A DNA stretch of 64,000 bases from Candidatus Gastranaerophilales bacterium (GCA_944325735.1 CALVBI010000002.1:310001-374000), one strand, 5' to 3'. Shown: positions 24,669 to 34,462, counted from the first letter of the stretch. The notes: a model not told the origin generated them from the sequence alone. Numbers and translations: made by a program.

Positions 24669-25451
24669 TTAACTCACAAGTGTTTTTGTCTCGTTTTGTT
24701 TTGCGTAATTGACTAGGGCTTTAAATACAAAAGGATGAAGTTTTTCATCTTTTACATCTTGATAAATTATTGTGAGAGCTTGTTTTGGGGTGATTGATTT
24801 TTTATAAGGTCTTGGTTCTGTGAGTGCAGAATATTTGTCAGCGATTGAAACAATTTGTAAGTTTAAATCGGCATTAAAATCCTTCCCAACCCAAGGATAT
24901 CCTGTTTTTTTTGCGTTTTGGTGATGATTTCTTATTAGTTTAAGAGTTTTTTCATCCAAATCTGTTGTTTTTAATAATTCATAACTGAGTTCTGAATGTG
25001 TATGCATTATTTTAGTTTCTTCAGGATTTAGTTTTGCAGGTTTATCTAAAATTGCTTTTGGAATAAGAACTTTGCCAAGGTCGTGTAAGTAAGCAGCTTT
25101 TTCTACTGCATTTTCATCTACCCTGCTTTTTAATGAAAACGGTAAGTTTTCTGTTATGCCTCTAGCAATGTTTTGAACATCCTTAAGATGATTATTTTTT
25201 AATTGATTCAATCCAGTAATATTTAATTCTAAATTTGGATTAAAATCTTTTACAATTTTTTTTATTTTTGGATTAGCATTAATCATTTTTTTTATGGCAT
25301 ATTCAGATGTGTAGCGGTCAATTGAATTATTTTCAAATTTGTCCGCATTAAGTTGATTGCCAAAACCTATATTATAGTTTCGACCTATATAAATATTCGG
25401 TTGAATTGCGCCCACACTAAGCGCTCTTGGTATTTCCAATCCCATTAGCAA
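24669..25451 (-). CDS. HD-GYP-like domain protein
   Basis: This 260-residue protein has an N-terminal region ending NYNIGFGNQ (FG near 30), similar to the leader motif of neighbours. An HD domain follows: His123-Asp124 with GK, THSE near 151-154, NHHQ at 175-178, then TGYP at 183-186 and DKYSALTEPRPYKK. HD-GYP enzymes hydrolyse cyclic di-GMP. The usual HHE is HHQ here and the DGxGYP stretch is altered, so activity is uncertain. A GGDEF protein lies at the end of the window. It is divergent from the ketopantoate reductase-like gene. ATG 25445 is an equally good start. Confidence 0.78.
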   Translation of the reverse strand: MLMGLEIPRALSVGAIQPNIYIGRNYNIGFGNQLNADKFENNSIDRYTSEYAIKKMINANPKIKKIVKDFNPNLELNITGLNQLKNNHLKDVQNIARGITENLPFSLKSRVDENAVEKAAYLHDLGKVLIPKAILDKPAKLNPEETKIMHTHSELSYELLKTTDLDEKTLKLIRNHHQNAKKTGYPWVGKDFNADLNLQIVSIADKYSALTEPRPYKKSITPKQALTIIYQDVKDEKLHPFVFKALVNYAKQNETKTLVS

Positions 25452-25608
25452 TTCTACACTATAAATTACACTACTACATATTAATAAAGTATTTTCTCTT
25501 TTAAAAATTGCTTTTTTATATTAGACATGTGTACAATTTTTAACAAAATTCGATTAAATATTTATAAAGAATGAAAAAAAATTTTATTTTGCGTGCTAGA
25601 ATAAAAAT

Positions 25609-26556
25609 ATGAGAGATATCAAAAATGTTTTAATTTGTGGCTTAGGAGCAATTGGCAGTATTTATGCTGATAAAATTCAAAAATTTAACCCGGATAGTTT
25701 GAGGGTTCTTGTAGATGAGGAAAGATTTGAAAGATATTCAAGTAATCCGATAATTTTTAATGGTAATGAGTTGCATTTCAACTATATATTACCAAATGAT
25801 GATAGCTTTAAAGCTGATTTAGTAATTATTGCGACTAAGTATGATGGTTTGTCTGATGTAATTAAAAATATGAAAAATTTTGTTTACTCTGATACTGTAA
25901 TTTTAGCATTATTAAATGGCGTTACGAGTGAAAAAATTATTGCAGAAACTTATGGTAGAGAAAAACTTTTATACTCATATTTTATAGGTCATAGTGCTGT
26001 TAGAACAGGTAGAAATGTTATTCATGATGATGTAAATACAATTGTATACGGATCTGAAAATACCGCAGATATCGAAAATGTTCAAAGGGTTAAAGAGTAT
26101 TTTGATTTAGTAGGCATAAATTATAAAATTCCTGATGATATAATGCATTCACTTTGGTTAAAATATATGTTGAATGTCTCAGCAAATCAAAGTACAGCAA
26201 TTTTACGATTAACTTTTGGTGAAATGCTTGCAAATGAAAAATGTATGGATTTTGCTATTAATATAATGAAAGAAGTTCAAAAAATAGCAAAGGCTGAAGG
26301 TGTTAAAAATACGGATATTATGATAGATGAGACAATCTCTCATTTGCATACAATGATTCCAGAAGGGAAAACATCAATGCTCCAAGATGTTGAGGCTGGG
26401 AGAAAAACAGAAGTTGATATGTTTGCAGGAACAGTTATTGAATTAGGCTTGAAACATAATATTCAGACTCCATATAATCAAATTATTAAAGAAATTCTAG
26501 ATGCAATTTATCAAAATGAAATAATAAAAAATTCACAAATTTTAACAAAAGTATAG
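25609..26556 (+). CDS. ketopantoate reductase-like (ApbA/PanE) protein
   Basis: This 315-residue dehydrogenase has an N-terminal Rossmann segment ICGLGAIGSIYADKI and an ApbA C-terminal helical domain (LWLKYMLNVSANQSTAILRLTFGEML, then SMLQDVEAGRKTEVDMFAGTVIELG). PanE reduces 2-dehydropantoate to pantoate for coenzyme A. Several paralogues act on other 2-keto acids, and no other pan gene is nearby, so I do not assign the symbol. It is monocistronic. Confidence 0.82.
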   Translation: MRDIKNVLICGLGAIGSIYADKIQKFNPDSLRVLVDEERFERYSSNPIIFNGNELHFNYILPNDDSFKADLVIIATKYDGLSDVIKNMKNFVYSDTVILALLNGVTSEKIIAETYGREKLLYSYFIGHSAVRTGRNVIHDDVNTIVYGSENTADIENVQRVKEYFDLVGINYKIPDDIMHSLWLKYMLNVSANQSTAILRLTFGEMLANEKCMDFAINIMKEVQKIAKAEGVKNTDIMIDETISHLHTMIPEGKTSMLQDVEAGRKTEVDMFAGTVIELGLKHNIQTPYNQIIKEILDAIYQNEIIKNSQILTKV

Positions 26557-26624
26557 TCCTTTTATCAATTTCTAAAATTAAAAATTTTTATATATATTAT
26601 AGGGGAAATTCATAAGGGGATATT

Positions 26625-27296
26625 ATGATTAATTCTGTATCTAATGAGCAAGCATATATTAATGCAATGATGGCAAAATTGCCAGAAGTTAATGCAAAAG
26701 AAGAATATTCTTTAAAAAAAGGTGATAGTTTGTGGTCTTTAGCTAAAAAATGTTTAAATGATAAAACTGCATCGAATGCTGAAACTGCAAATTATATGTT
26801 ACTGATTGCAAAGTTAAATAATTTGGATTCTGTAGAAAAGATGAATGGACTAAAAGTTGGGCAAAAAATTTATTTACCTGATGAGATTATAAAAGAACAA
26901 GTTAATAAGTCGGTTCGTAACGATGCAGAAGATACGCTTTTAAAGACTATTGAGGTTTTAGAAAACGATAAAACTTTAAAATTAGAAAAGGCAAATATGG
27001 AATATGGTCAATGTTACCATTTATATCGTAAAAAGAATGCAAATGATAATTTTAAATTAGATAGAAAATTAGTATTATCCTTTGAAGTTGATTCTAAAGG
27101 TGAAATAAGCACTATTTCTATGGATAATGCAAAAAAAGATTTGTACTCTTTCGGCTATGATTATGATGTTGATAAAAAAGGTAATATTATTGAAGCTAAA
27201 TATCCTCATGCCGTAAAAGGAAAGCTTTCAAAAGAGGAAAATTCAAACTTGCGAACAAAATTGAAAGAATTAGTTAATAATATTGATAAAAAATAG
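26625..27296 (+). CDS. LysM-domain protein
   Basis: The 223-residue protein has one LysM-like module near residues 22-85 (YSLKKGDSLWSLAKKCL ... LNNLDSVEKMNGLKVGQKIYLPDE), longer than a standard LysM because of an insert. The rest (about 90-223) is unrecognised. LysM modules bind peptidoglycan or chitin-like glycans. No signal peptide or membrane helix is visible, so its location is unclear. AAGGGG sets the start. Confidence 0.75.
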   Translation: MINSVSNEQAYINAMMAKLPEVNAKEEYSLKKGDSLWSLAKKCLNDKTASNAETANYMLLIAKLNNLDSVEKMNGLKVGQKIYLPDEIIKEQVNKSVRNDAEDTLLKTIEVLENDKTLKLEKANMEYGQCYHLYRKKNANDNFKLDRKLVLSFEVDSKGEISTISMDNAKKDLYSFGYDYDVDKKGNIIEAKYPHAVKGKLSKEENSNLRTKLKELVNNIDKK

Positions 27297-27314
27297 TATT
27301 TACTGATTTTTTAA

Positions 27315-27548
27315 TTAATAATCATTTTCTTGCATTTGTTTATTATAATCGATTGTTTGTTGACGCATTTGTTCAATTTCGCTTACTGTCTGGTCTACAT
27401 GTTCTTGTACGCTTTGACTATCAAGTGATGAATCTTTAATTTTTATAGATGAAACGCCTTTAAATGTTTGTACTCCTATTAAAAATATTATAGCTGTAAT
27501 TACTAGTCCTAAAAGTAAGCTTATTGCTCCAAAACCGTTTCTTTTCAT
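27315..27548 (-). CDS. small single-pass membrane protein
   Basis: This 77-residue protein has one hydrophobic helix near 8-27 (AISLLLGLVITAIIFLIGV) and a hydrophilic C-terminus rich in Gln, Ser and Asp. The N-terminus (MKRNGFG then a hydrophobic run) looks somewhat like a prepilin signal, but no glutamate is found at +5. It ends the minus-strand operon that contains RNase E/G. Function unknown. Confidence 0.6.
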   Translation of the reverse strand: MKRNGFGAISLLLGLVITAIIFLIGVQTFKGVSSIKIKDSSLDSQSVQEHVDQTVSEIEQMRQQTIDYNKQMQENDY

Positions 27549-27559
27549 TTAAAATCCTT

Positions 27560-27850
27560 TTAATTTAGTTTATTTTTATTTATAAAAAACTTTATAGCAT
27601 CATCAGTTGTTTTTGGAGTTTTTAAAATTTCTTCTTCAATAGAGTGAGGTCTGTTTTGGGAAACGAAAAATTTATTATATATAGTAAGACCTACAAAAAT
27701 AATTATTGAAGATAATGCAACTCCACCCATTGCAAGACCAAATTTAATTATAGCATTGTGCATAACAGCAGAGCGGGTTTGTTCGCACAATCCCGCATTC
27801 GCTGTTAAAAATATAAATGTAAAAAATGTATTTAAAATTTTATTCTTCAA
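27560..27850 (-). CDS. small membrane protein translated from a TTG within the rng end
   Basis: The frame is open far into rng, but that N-terminal part is a lysine-rich shadow of the RNase E/G tail. A TTG at 27850 follows GAGGAAAAAG with good spacing and gives a 96-residue protein with a signal-like start (KNKILNTFFTFIFLTANAG). A second membrane helix follows (LAMGGVALSSIIIFVGLTIY), then a short tail. Start and rng stop overlap by 11 bp, implying translational coupling. Function unknown. Confidence 0.62.
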   Translation of the reverse strand: MKNKILNTFFTFIFLTANAGLCEQTRSAVMHNAIIKFGLAMGGVALSSIIIFVGLTIYNKFFVSQNRPHSIEEEILKTPKTTDDAIKFFINKNKLN

Positions 27851-29663
27851 CTTTTTCCTCTTTTGTTGCTTTAGCTTTTTTAGCACGAGGTTTTCTTGTT
27901 TTAGAAGTACCTCTATTTGGTCTGCGTGTCTTTTTAGCTTCTGTTTCTGTTGTTTCTGCTTGAGTTTCAGAAGTTTCATTCGTTTTTTCTGCTTCTTTTT
28001 CAATTTCTACTTTAGGTTCTTCTTTTTCTACAGGTTCTGTTTTTTCAGAAGCATCTGGCTCAATTATTGGTTTGATTTCTTCATTTGGTTTAAGAACAGT
28101 ATCAGCAGTTTCAACAGTTTGTTCAACAACTATTTCTTGTTGTTCTTGAGCTTTTTTCTCAAACTTATTTTTTCTTCCCCCGCGTTTTTTCTTGTTTTCT
28201 CTTTTTTCTGTTTCTTGAGAAGCAACAGTAGAAGGATTTTCTACTTCAATTTCAGGTTGTTGTATTTCTTGAATTTCTTCTACTTGAGTTTCTTGTTGCG
28301 GAGCTGGTTGATTTTGATTTTTGTTATTGTTTTTATTCTTTTTAAAGTTGTTTACAGGTAACTTCATTTTTGCTGCTTTAGCTCTGTATTCTCCTTCTGC
28401 TGTTGGTGTAGAGAAGTTGAATTCATTCATAAAGTAGCCTGTACCCTGACAGTGAGGACATTTTCTTGTAAATATTTCTGAAAGAGATTGTCCTTGTCTG
28501 TGTCTTGTTAATTCAACCAAACCTAAATCTGAAATTTGACCGACTTGAGGTTTTGCTTTATCTGGTTCAAGTGCAATTTCTAATTCTTCTAACATTGCAA
28601 GTTTGTCTGCTCTTGACATCATATCAATAAAGTCTACGATAATCATTCCGCCGATATTTCTTAATCTTAATTGTCTTGCAATTTCATGAACTGCTTCTAT
28701 GTTTGTTTTCAAGATAGTTTCATCTTGAGTAGATGAACTTGTAAATTTACCGCTGTTTACATCGATTACAGTTAGAGCTTCTGTTTGTTGGATAAATAAA
28801 TATCCACCTGATGGCATATTAACTTTTACATTTAATGCAGCTTTTATTTCTTTATGAATATCAGTTGCAATTAATAAAGGTTCTGTCCCTTTGTATAGAG
28901 TTACTTGAACATTTTTGTTCATATGCCAGTTTTGTAAAATGTTTTGAACTCTTTGCATTGCAAAAGCAGTATCTACAACAATTTCTTTCACATCTTCAGT
29001 GCAAGCTTCTCTTATTGTTCTATATAGTAAATCTTGATCTCTATATAAAAGGTTTGGAGGAGTCATTGTTTCTGCAGCAGTAATAATGTTGTTCCATTTT
29101 TCAAGTAAGATTTCTAAGTCTTCTTGAATGTCTGCTTCAGATTGTCCTTCGGCTTCTGTTCTGATAATTACACCTACTCCTACAGGTTTGATAAGGCTTA
29201 CTACTGATTTTAGTCTAGCTCTTTCTTTTGAATTTTCGATTTTTTTACTTATGCTTATACCTGGTTCATTTGGCATTAATACTAAAAATCTACCAGGTAG
29301 GCTTATTTCTGTTGTAACTCTTGGGCCTTTATGTCCAGTTGGTTCTTTTACAACTTGAACGATAAGTTTTTGTTTTGGTGATAATTTATCTTTTAATGAG
29401 CCTTTTCCCATAACATCTTGTGCGTGTAAAAAGCCCATTTTATCGAAACCTACATTTACAAATGCTGCATCAATACTTGGTAAAATGTTATCTACTGTTG
29501 CAAGATAAACATCTCCTAAGATTACTTCGCCTCTTGAAATAAAAAAGTCAGTAACTTTTCCGTTTTCTAATACCGCAGCAATATTATCACGTTCTGCAAT
29601 AATGATTTTCTTTTCAACGTTTCCATTTTGCTGCCCGTTTTTGTTGTGTCTGTCGTTTGCCAT
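27840..29663 (-). CDS. rng: ribonuclease E/G family endoribonuclease
   Basis: This 607-residue protein has an N-terminal S1-like region (GEVILGDVYLATVDNILPSIDAAFVNVG), the RNase H-like and DNase I-like catalytic parts with DVNSGKF and FIDMM aspartates, and the zinc-link motif CPHCQGTGYF near residue 405. A disordered tail of about 190 residues rich in Glu, Thr, Lys and Gln follows. The core fits RNase E/G, which cleaves rRNA precursors and mRNA. The tail could recruit partners as in RNase E. It lies 16 bp after the radical SAM gene. Confidence 0.9.
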   Translation of the reverse strand: MANDRHNKNGQQNGNVEKKIIIAERDNIAAVLENGKVTDFFISRGEVILGDVYLATVDNILPSIDAAFVNVGFDKMGFLHAQDVMGKGSLKDKLSPKQKLIVQVVKEPTGHKGPRVTTEISLPGRFLVLMPNEPGISISKKIENSKERARLKSVVSLIKPVGVGVIIRTEAEGQSEADIQEDLEILLEKWNNIITAAETMTPPNLLYRDQDLLYRTIREACTEDVKEIVVDTAFAMQRVQNILQNWHMNKNVQVTLYKGTEPLLIATDIHKEIKAALNVKVNMPSGGYLFIQQTEALTVIDVNSGKFTSSSTQDETILKTNIEAVHEIARQLRLRNIGGMIIVDFIDMMSRADKLAMLEELEIALEPDKAKPQVGQISDLGLVELTRHRQGQSLSEIFTRKCPHCQGTGYFMNEFNFSTPTAEGEYRAKAAKMKLPVNNFKKNKNNNKNQNQPAPQQETQVEEIQEIQQPEIEVENPSTVASQETEKRENKKKRGGRKNKFEKKAQEQQEIVVEQTVETADTVLKPNEEIKPIIEPDASEKTEPVEKEEPKVEIEKEAEKTNETSETQAETTETEAKKTRRPNRGTSKTRKPRAKKAKATKEEKVEE

Positions 29664-29679
29664 AAATAAAAATCCTTTA

Positions 29680-32211
29680 CTATAATTCTTTTAAATTTCT
29701 GTCAAAGAACCGTGTACGTTTGATATCAAATGTTACATCGGGTGCAATTAAATTCATTAGGACATCTGCTCTCAGTGCGGGAATTCCGCTTTCAACTGTT
29801 CCATCTTCTTTATTAATTGCGGATTGACCGGTTTTTAGTACTATGTACAGACTATTATTTTCATATCTGTATGAATTAATAGATTGTTTAACGTCTGTTT
29901 TTTTGATTAAACCTTTTTTGTTTTTCTTCTCGATAAAAATTTCTTCAGAAGATAAAACTTTGTCTGTATTATATCTTAAAGTTTCAAAATCGTAAAGTGA
30001 TTTGTTAAAAATATCTATTTTATATTCAGCCCATTGAGCGGTCATATCAATTGCTGGGGCATTTTTTTCTATTTTAACAATACTTATAATTTTTGATTGT
30101 TCTGGTAAGACTTTCTCTAACTTTAGTTTGAGTTCTTCTATTGAAAGATTGTCAAACAATTCGATATCCACAAGTTCGCATTCGCTTTCTGCAAATAGTG
30201 GCAGAGCAATTCCCATTGATACTTTCATAGATGGGTTATAACCAAGAGAATATACTATATCTAAATCTGTTCGTGAAAGGGCTTTGAAAAATGTATTTTG
30301 CCAATCAAGATGAGAGAAATATTTTAATATTCCTGTTTTGGTTAATTTAATTCTATATTTATAGATTTCTCTGTCATAACCTTGACAAGTTTTAGGATCT
30401 TTTATTTCGATTTTTAAATTTTGAGCATTTTCACTAGCTTTGAATGGTTCTGCAAGAATTTTTCTTGTTTTAAGATTTTTGCAGACTCCACAATTTACAC
30501 AGCCTTTTTCGCAGGTTGGCTTTGTATTTGAATCATTATATTCTTTGATTAACCATTCTTTATCAACACCTATGTTTATAAAATCCCAAGGAAGATTTTC
30601 TTCTGTAGAATATTGCTTTTGAGCAAGTTCTGCAAGATTAATACCAAGTTCTTTTGCTGTCTCATGCCAGATGTCTTTATTAAAATATTCTCCCCAAGCA
30701 TCTAGGTAGCAGCCTTTTTTATATAATTCTTCTATGTATTTACATAAGCTAATATCTCCACGAGTAAGTACAGCTTCTATTTGAGAAATTGTGTCTTCGT
30801 GGTAGTTTATTTTCAAACCTTTAATATGCTTTGTTTTTTCTTTTAAATATTTGATATGTTCATCTACTTTGTCCAAGTTCATTTGACCGTACCATTGGAA
30901 TGGTGTGAAAGGTTTTGGAACAAAAATAGATAAAGTGCAAGTTATATCAAGACCGTGATTTAGTCCTTTTTCTTTTTTAATTAGCTTACAGCGATATTTT
31001 ATTTTGCTTAGTAAATCAGCCATTTCGTCCATATCTGCAAGAGTTTCTGTTGGAAGTCCGCAGATAAAGTAAAATTTAAGTTTAGACCAGCCGTTTTCGT
31101 ATAATGTAAGAACTGCATTTAAAATTTGTTCTTCTGAAATATTTTTCTTAATTTTATCTCGTAATCTTTGGCTGCCTGCTTCAGGTGCAAGTGTCATAGT
31201 TGATTTCCTTACACTTTGTACTAGATTTGCAAGCTCTAAGTTAAATCCGTCAATTCTTTGACTTGGCAGTGATACTGAAATTTTCTTTTCATTAAAGTCA
31301 ACTGCAAGTTCTTTTATTACTTCATTAATGTTTTTATAATCATTAGATGATAGAGAAAGAAGAGAATATTCATCATAACCTGTATTTTTAACAAGTTCTT
31401 TTGCTATTTTGATAATGTCTTCTGCAGATCTTTCTCTTATTGGTAATGTGACGTGTCCCGGTTGGCAGAATCGGCACATTCTTCCACAGCCTCGTCTAAT
31501 TTCAACTACAGCTCTATCTTGTACTGAGGTTGAAAATGGGATTGGATAAGATTTTAGAGCTGTGTCATATTTTAATTGGGCAATTCGTTTTGTAACAGTG
31601 CCTCCTGTGAGTAATGACCAGCGCCCTGAATTTTCTCCCTCACAAAGTGCTTTTATTCTTTCTTGTCTTGGAAGTCCTTTTGTTTTTTCTAAAATTTCAC
31701 AAACTTCAATAATACTGTCTTCCCCGTCACCAATCATAAAAACATCAATAAATTCAGCTACCGGTAATGGGTTGAAAGCACAAGGACCTCCTGCGATAAT
31801 TATAGGATCTGAGTCTTTTCGCATATCGTTTCTGTATGGTATTTTTGCCATATCAAGCATTTTTAAAACAGTTGGATATGCCATTTCATATTGTAAAGAA
31901 AAACCTATTGCATCAAAATCTTTTATGTGTTTTTTGCTTTCCAGTGCATATAATATTTCTGGTTGAAAATCAGATTCTGGAGCATATACTCTATCTGCCA
32001 TGTAGTTTGGCTGTTTATTAACTAAGTCATATAAAACTCTTAGTCCTAGATTGCTAATCCCTATTTCATATTTATCAGGGAAGGCGAATGCAAATCTTAC
32101 TTTCGCATTGTCAAAATTTTTATTATATGATAGGAATTCTCCACCTACGTATTGGTAAGGTTTGTTGCATCTATATAAGGCTTCGTGATTTTCTCTAAAA
32201 AAACAATTCAT
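29680..32211 (-). CDS. TIGR03960-like radical SAM protein fused to a DUF2344 domain
   Basis: The 843-residue protein has an N-terminal B12-binding-like region and a radical SAM core with the cluster motif CGRMCRFC in RRGCGRMCRFCQPGHVTLP near residue 240. A Cys-rich link (CEKGCVNCGVCKN near 600) follows, then a C-terminal DUF2344 domain (KYRIKLTKTGILKYFSHLDWQNTF). In many Firmicutes such a protein sits beside rng, rplU and rpmA. Here it keeps only rng next to it. Its substrate is not established. It is the second gene of the operon. Confidence 0.85.
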   Translation of the reverse strand: MNCFFRENHEALYRCNKPYQYVGGEFLSYNKNFDNAKVRFAFAFPDKYEIGISNLGLRVLYDLVNKQPNYMADRVYAPESDFQPEILYALESKKHIKDFDAIGFSLQYEMAYPTVLKMLDMAKIPYRNDMRKDSDPIIIAGGPCAFNPLPVAEFIDVFMIGDGEDSIIEVCEILEKTKGLPRQERIKALCEGENSGRWSLLTGGTVTKRIAQLKYDTALKSYPIPFSTSVQDRAVVEIRRGCGRMCRFCQPGHVTLPIRERSAEDIIKIAKELVKNTGYDEYSLLSLSSNDYKNINEVIKELAVDFNEKKISVSLPSQRIDGFNLELANLVQSVRKSTMTLAPEAGSQRLRDKIKKNISEEQILNAVLTLYENGWSKLKFYFICGLPTETLADMDEMADLLSKIKYRCKLIKKEKGLNHGLDITCTLSIFVPKPFTPFQWYGQMNLDKVDEHIKYLKEKTKHIKGLKINYHEDTISQIEAVLTRGDISLCKYIEELYKKGCYLDAWGEYFNKDIWHETAKELGINLAELAQKQYSTEENLPWDFINIGVDKEWLIKEYNDSNTKPTCEKGCVNCGVCKNLKTRKILAEPFKASENAQNLKIEIKDPKTCQGYDREIYKYRIKLTKTGILKYFSHLDWQNTFFKALSRTDLDIVYSLGYNPSMKVSMGIALPLFAESECELVDIELFDNLSIEELKLKLEKVLPEQSKIISIVKIEKNAPAIDMTAQWAEYKIDIFNKSLYDFETLRYNTDKVLSSEEIFIEKKNKKGLIKKTDVKQSINSYRYENNSLYIVLKTGQSAINKEDGTVESGIPALRADVLMNLIAPDVTFDIKRTRFFDRNLKEL

Positions 32212-32215
32212 TTTA

Positions 32216-32560
32216 TTATGCTAAATCCTCTGGAAAATATTTGTCTATTTCAATTATTGTACCATCAAGAGTATTTTCTTCAAATGATTTCATAAATTTA
32301 AAAAGGTTTTTATTCGGGACATCATAGTTATATAATACGGTTTCTCCTTTGTATTCTCTCATTACTCGTACTATATAGTGGCATTTTTCTGCATATTTTA
32401 CTAAATGTTCCGGATTAAATTTGTTCCCATTATGGTCTTTGTCAATTCTAACGTAACTAAATCCTGCATAATATTTTATTTTTTCCTTTGTTTCTTCGGA
32501 AATATTTTTATTATGCTTTGAAAATATATCTATAACCTTTTTATTAATTTCGTCACTCAT
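32216..32560 (-). CDS. hypothetical protein
   Basis: This 114-residue soluble protein is unknown to me. It is mixed alpha/beta by appearance, with many charged residues and no signal peptide. It is the first gene of the minus-strand operon that continues into the radical SAM and RNase E/G genes, with only a 4-bp gap. The short spacing is the only hint to function. Confidence 0.65.
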   Translation of the reverse strand: MSDEINKKVIDIFSKHNKNISEETKEKIKYYAGFSYVRIDKDHNGNKFNPEHLVKYAEKCHYIVRVMREYKGETVLYNYDVPNKNLFKFMKSFEENTLDGTIIEIDKYFPEDLA

Positions 32561-32647
32561 ATCTATATTTAACTATAATATTGGCAGGCATGGCTAAATT
32601 GTTAACAATTTGTGATATAATTTTCTTAAATTAAGGAGATATAGCTG

Positions 32648-33592
32648 GTGTTTATTAAAAAAAATAAAATTACTGGAAGATTAATTGTTAACATATTTGG
32701 GTTGCGTTTAAAATTTAGATTGCCTGTTAAAAATAAGGATTTAGATGAAAGATTGGCAAATCTTTTGTATGAATTAGCTGATCCAAGAACATTAGAAAGA
32801 GTTAAATTGCCAAAAGTTTTAAATTTGTATGATTCTTTATATGCTCTTGTTGATTCTAATAAGTCTCTTGCTCGTTTTGGAGATGGTGAATTTAAAATTA
32901 TGATGGGTGAAAATATTAATTTTCAACAATATGATCCAAAACTTGCTAAACGTTTAGAAGATGTTTTAAAAAATGATTTAGATGATTTAATGGTTGGCAT
33001 TCCTGATACATTTGGATGTTGTTATAGTGATTATTTTAGAAGAGTTTTAGTTTCCTGCAGGGATTATTTATATAAGTATATGAATTTTGAAAAAAATTAT
33101 GTCGATGCATTTCTTACGAGACAGTCTAAATTTGATAGTGAAACTAAAGGAAATGACTATTATAGAAATTTGAAAAAATTATGGGAAAATAAGAATATTG
33201 TTATTGTTGAAGGTGAAGGAAGCAGGTTAGGTATTGGAAATGATTTATTTTCTAATGCAAATTCTATTAAAAGAATATTATGTCCAATAAAAGATGCTTA
33301 TTCAAAATATGGTGAAATTCTTAATATTTGCGAAAAACAGGCAAAAGAGACTCTTTTTATAATTGCATTGGGCCCAACTGCAACTGTTCTTGCTTATGAT
33401 TTGTGTAAATTAGGTTATAGAGCTCTGGATGTGGGGCACATTGATACTATGTATGAATGGTTTTTAAGAAAGGCTACAAAAAGTATTCCTATTGAAGGTA
33501 AAATAGTTTTTAATGAAGAACGGCATAGAAATAGTATTAAACCTTGTAAAGATAAAAATTATTATGAACAGATAATTGCAACTATTTTATAA
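32648..33592 (+). CDS. GT-D-fold (DUF1792) glycosyltransferase
   Basis: This 314-residue protein has ARFGDGEFKIMMGE near residue 77, the hallmark of the GT-D/DUF1792 domain. It also has a VIVEGEGSRLGIGNDLF segment, an IIALGPTATVLAYDL strand-loop and the C-terminal GHIDTMYEWFLRKA. GT-D enzymes add sugars to glycoproteins or surface glycans. The N-terminal 25 residues end in FGLRLKFRL, a short element also found on the next gene. The start is GTG with AAGGAG 9 bases before it. It probably acts in surface glycan assembly. Confidence 0.82.
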   Translation: MFIKKNKITGRLIVNIFGLRLKFRLPVKNKDLDERLANLLYELADPRTLERVKLPKVLNLYDSLYALVDSNKSLARFGDGEFKIMMGENINFQQYDPKLAKRLEDVLKNDLDDLMVGIPDTFGCCYSDYFRRVLVSCRDYLYKYMNFEKNYVDAFLTRQSKFDSETKGNDYYRNLKKLWENKNIVIVEGEGSRLGIGNDLFSNANSIKRILCPIKDAYSKYGEILNICEKQAKETLFIIALGPTATVLAYDLCKLGYRALDVGHIDTMYEWFLRKATKSIPIEGKIVFNEERHRNSIKPCKDKNYYEQIIATIL

Positions 33593-33749
33593 TTGCGCAT
33601 TTATAGTTAATATTTTGATGAATTCATTAATTGAAAAATATTAATTTTTATTTTATATATATAATATTCTCGTTCAAGAAATAGACTTATGGCTAATATT
33701 ATTAATAAACCTTTTTAGGTATATTCTCATTGTAAAAAGGAATAAAATA

Positions 33750-34457
33750 GTGTTATTGATAGAAGCTGGAAGAGAAAATCATTCATATAAAATATCATTT
33801 TGGGGAATAAGAATTCGTTTTCGAAATATTTTTGCGTTAAAAAATAATAGAATTATACTTGTAAATGAAAACGGTTCTCAAATTAAGAAAAAGATTAAGG
33901 GGTTAAACGTAAAATTTAAAGGCGCAAATGCTACTATAAAAATTTATTCGCCTTGTCCAAATTTTTCAAATACAACTATTGAATGTGGAGATAATGTTAA
34001 TATTTCAATTGGAGCTTCTCATCATAGAATCTTTAATTCATTTTTTTCTGTTTTATCAGATGGAGCAGTTCTAAATATAGGAGAAAATTCTTGTATACGT
34101 GGAGCTTCAATAATTATTAAGGAAAATAAAAATCTTTCCGTAGATATTGGAAAAGATTGTTTAATAGCTTCAAATGTTAAAATTTGGACAACAGATTTTC
34201 ATACAGTTATAGATTCGCAAACTTTACAGGCAATAAATCCTCCAAGTAGTATTTTGATAGGAAATCATTGTTGGATTTGTGAAGATGTAACTATTGCAAA
34301 AGGTGTGTCTTTAGCTGATGATACAATTGTTGCATCAAAATCTTATGTTACAAAATCATTTGATAAATCAAGTATTATAGTGGGTGGAGTTCCTGCTAAA
34401 ATAATAAAAGAGAAGACTTCTTGGTCAACTGAACCTTATGATAGATATAATAAGTAA
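33750..34457 (+). CDS. hexapeptide-repeat acyltransferase
   Basis: This 235-residue protein starts at GTG after AAAAAGGA. The N-terminus carries the element KISFWGIRIRFRN like that of the preceding glycosyltransferase. From about residue 60 come left-handed beta-helix hexapeptide turns (VNISIGAS, AVLNIGENS, LSVDIGKDC), the active-site region TTDFHTVID, and the C-terminal VIVASKSYVTK / GGVPAKIIKEK. Such enzymes acetylate sugars. The pair suggests a small surface-polysaccharide module. Confidence 0.82.
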   Translation: MLLIEAGRENHSYKISFWGIRIRFRNIFALKNNRIILVNENGSQIKKKIKGLNVKFKGANATIKIYSPCPNFSNTTIECGDNVNISIGASHHRIFNSFFSVLSDGAVLNIGENSCIRGASIIIKENKNLSVDIGKDCLIASNVKIWTTDFHTVIDSQTLQAINPPSSILIGNHCWICEDVTIAKGVSLADDTIVASKSYVTKSFDKSSIIVGGVPAKIIKEKTSWSTEPYDRYNK

Positions 34458-34462
34458 ATTAA

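Noticed and set aside
27851-28003. Lysine-rich extension of the 27560 gene
   Set aside because: It is the RNase E/G tail read in another frame. The TTG at 27850 with a ribosome-binding site gives a normal signal-like start.
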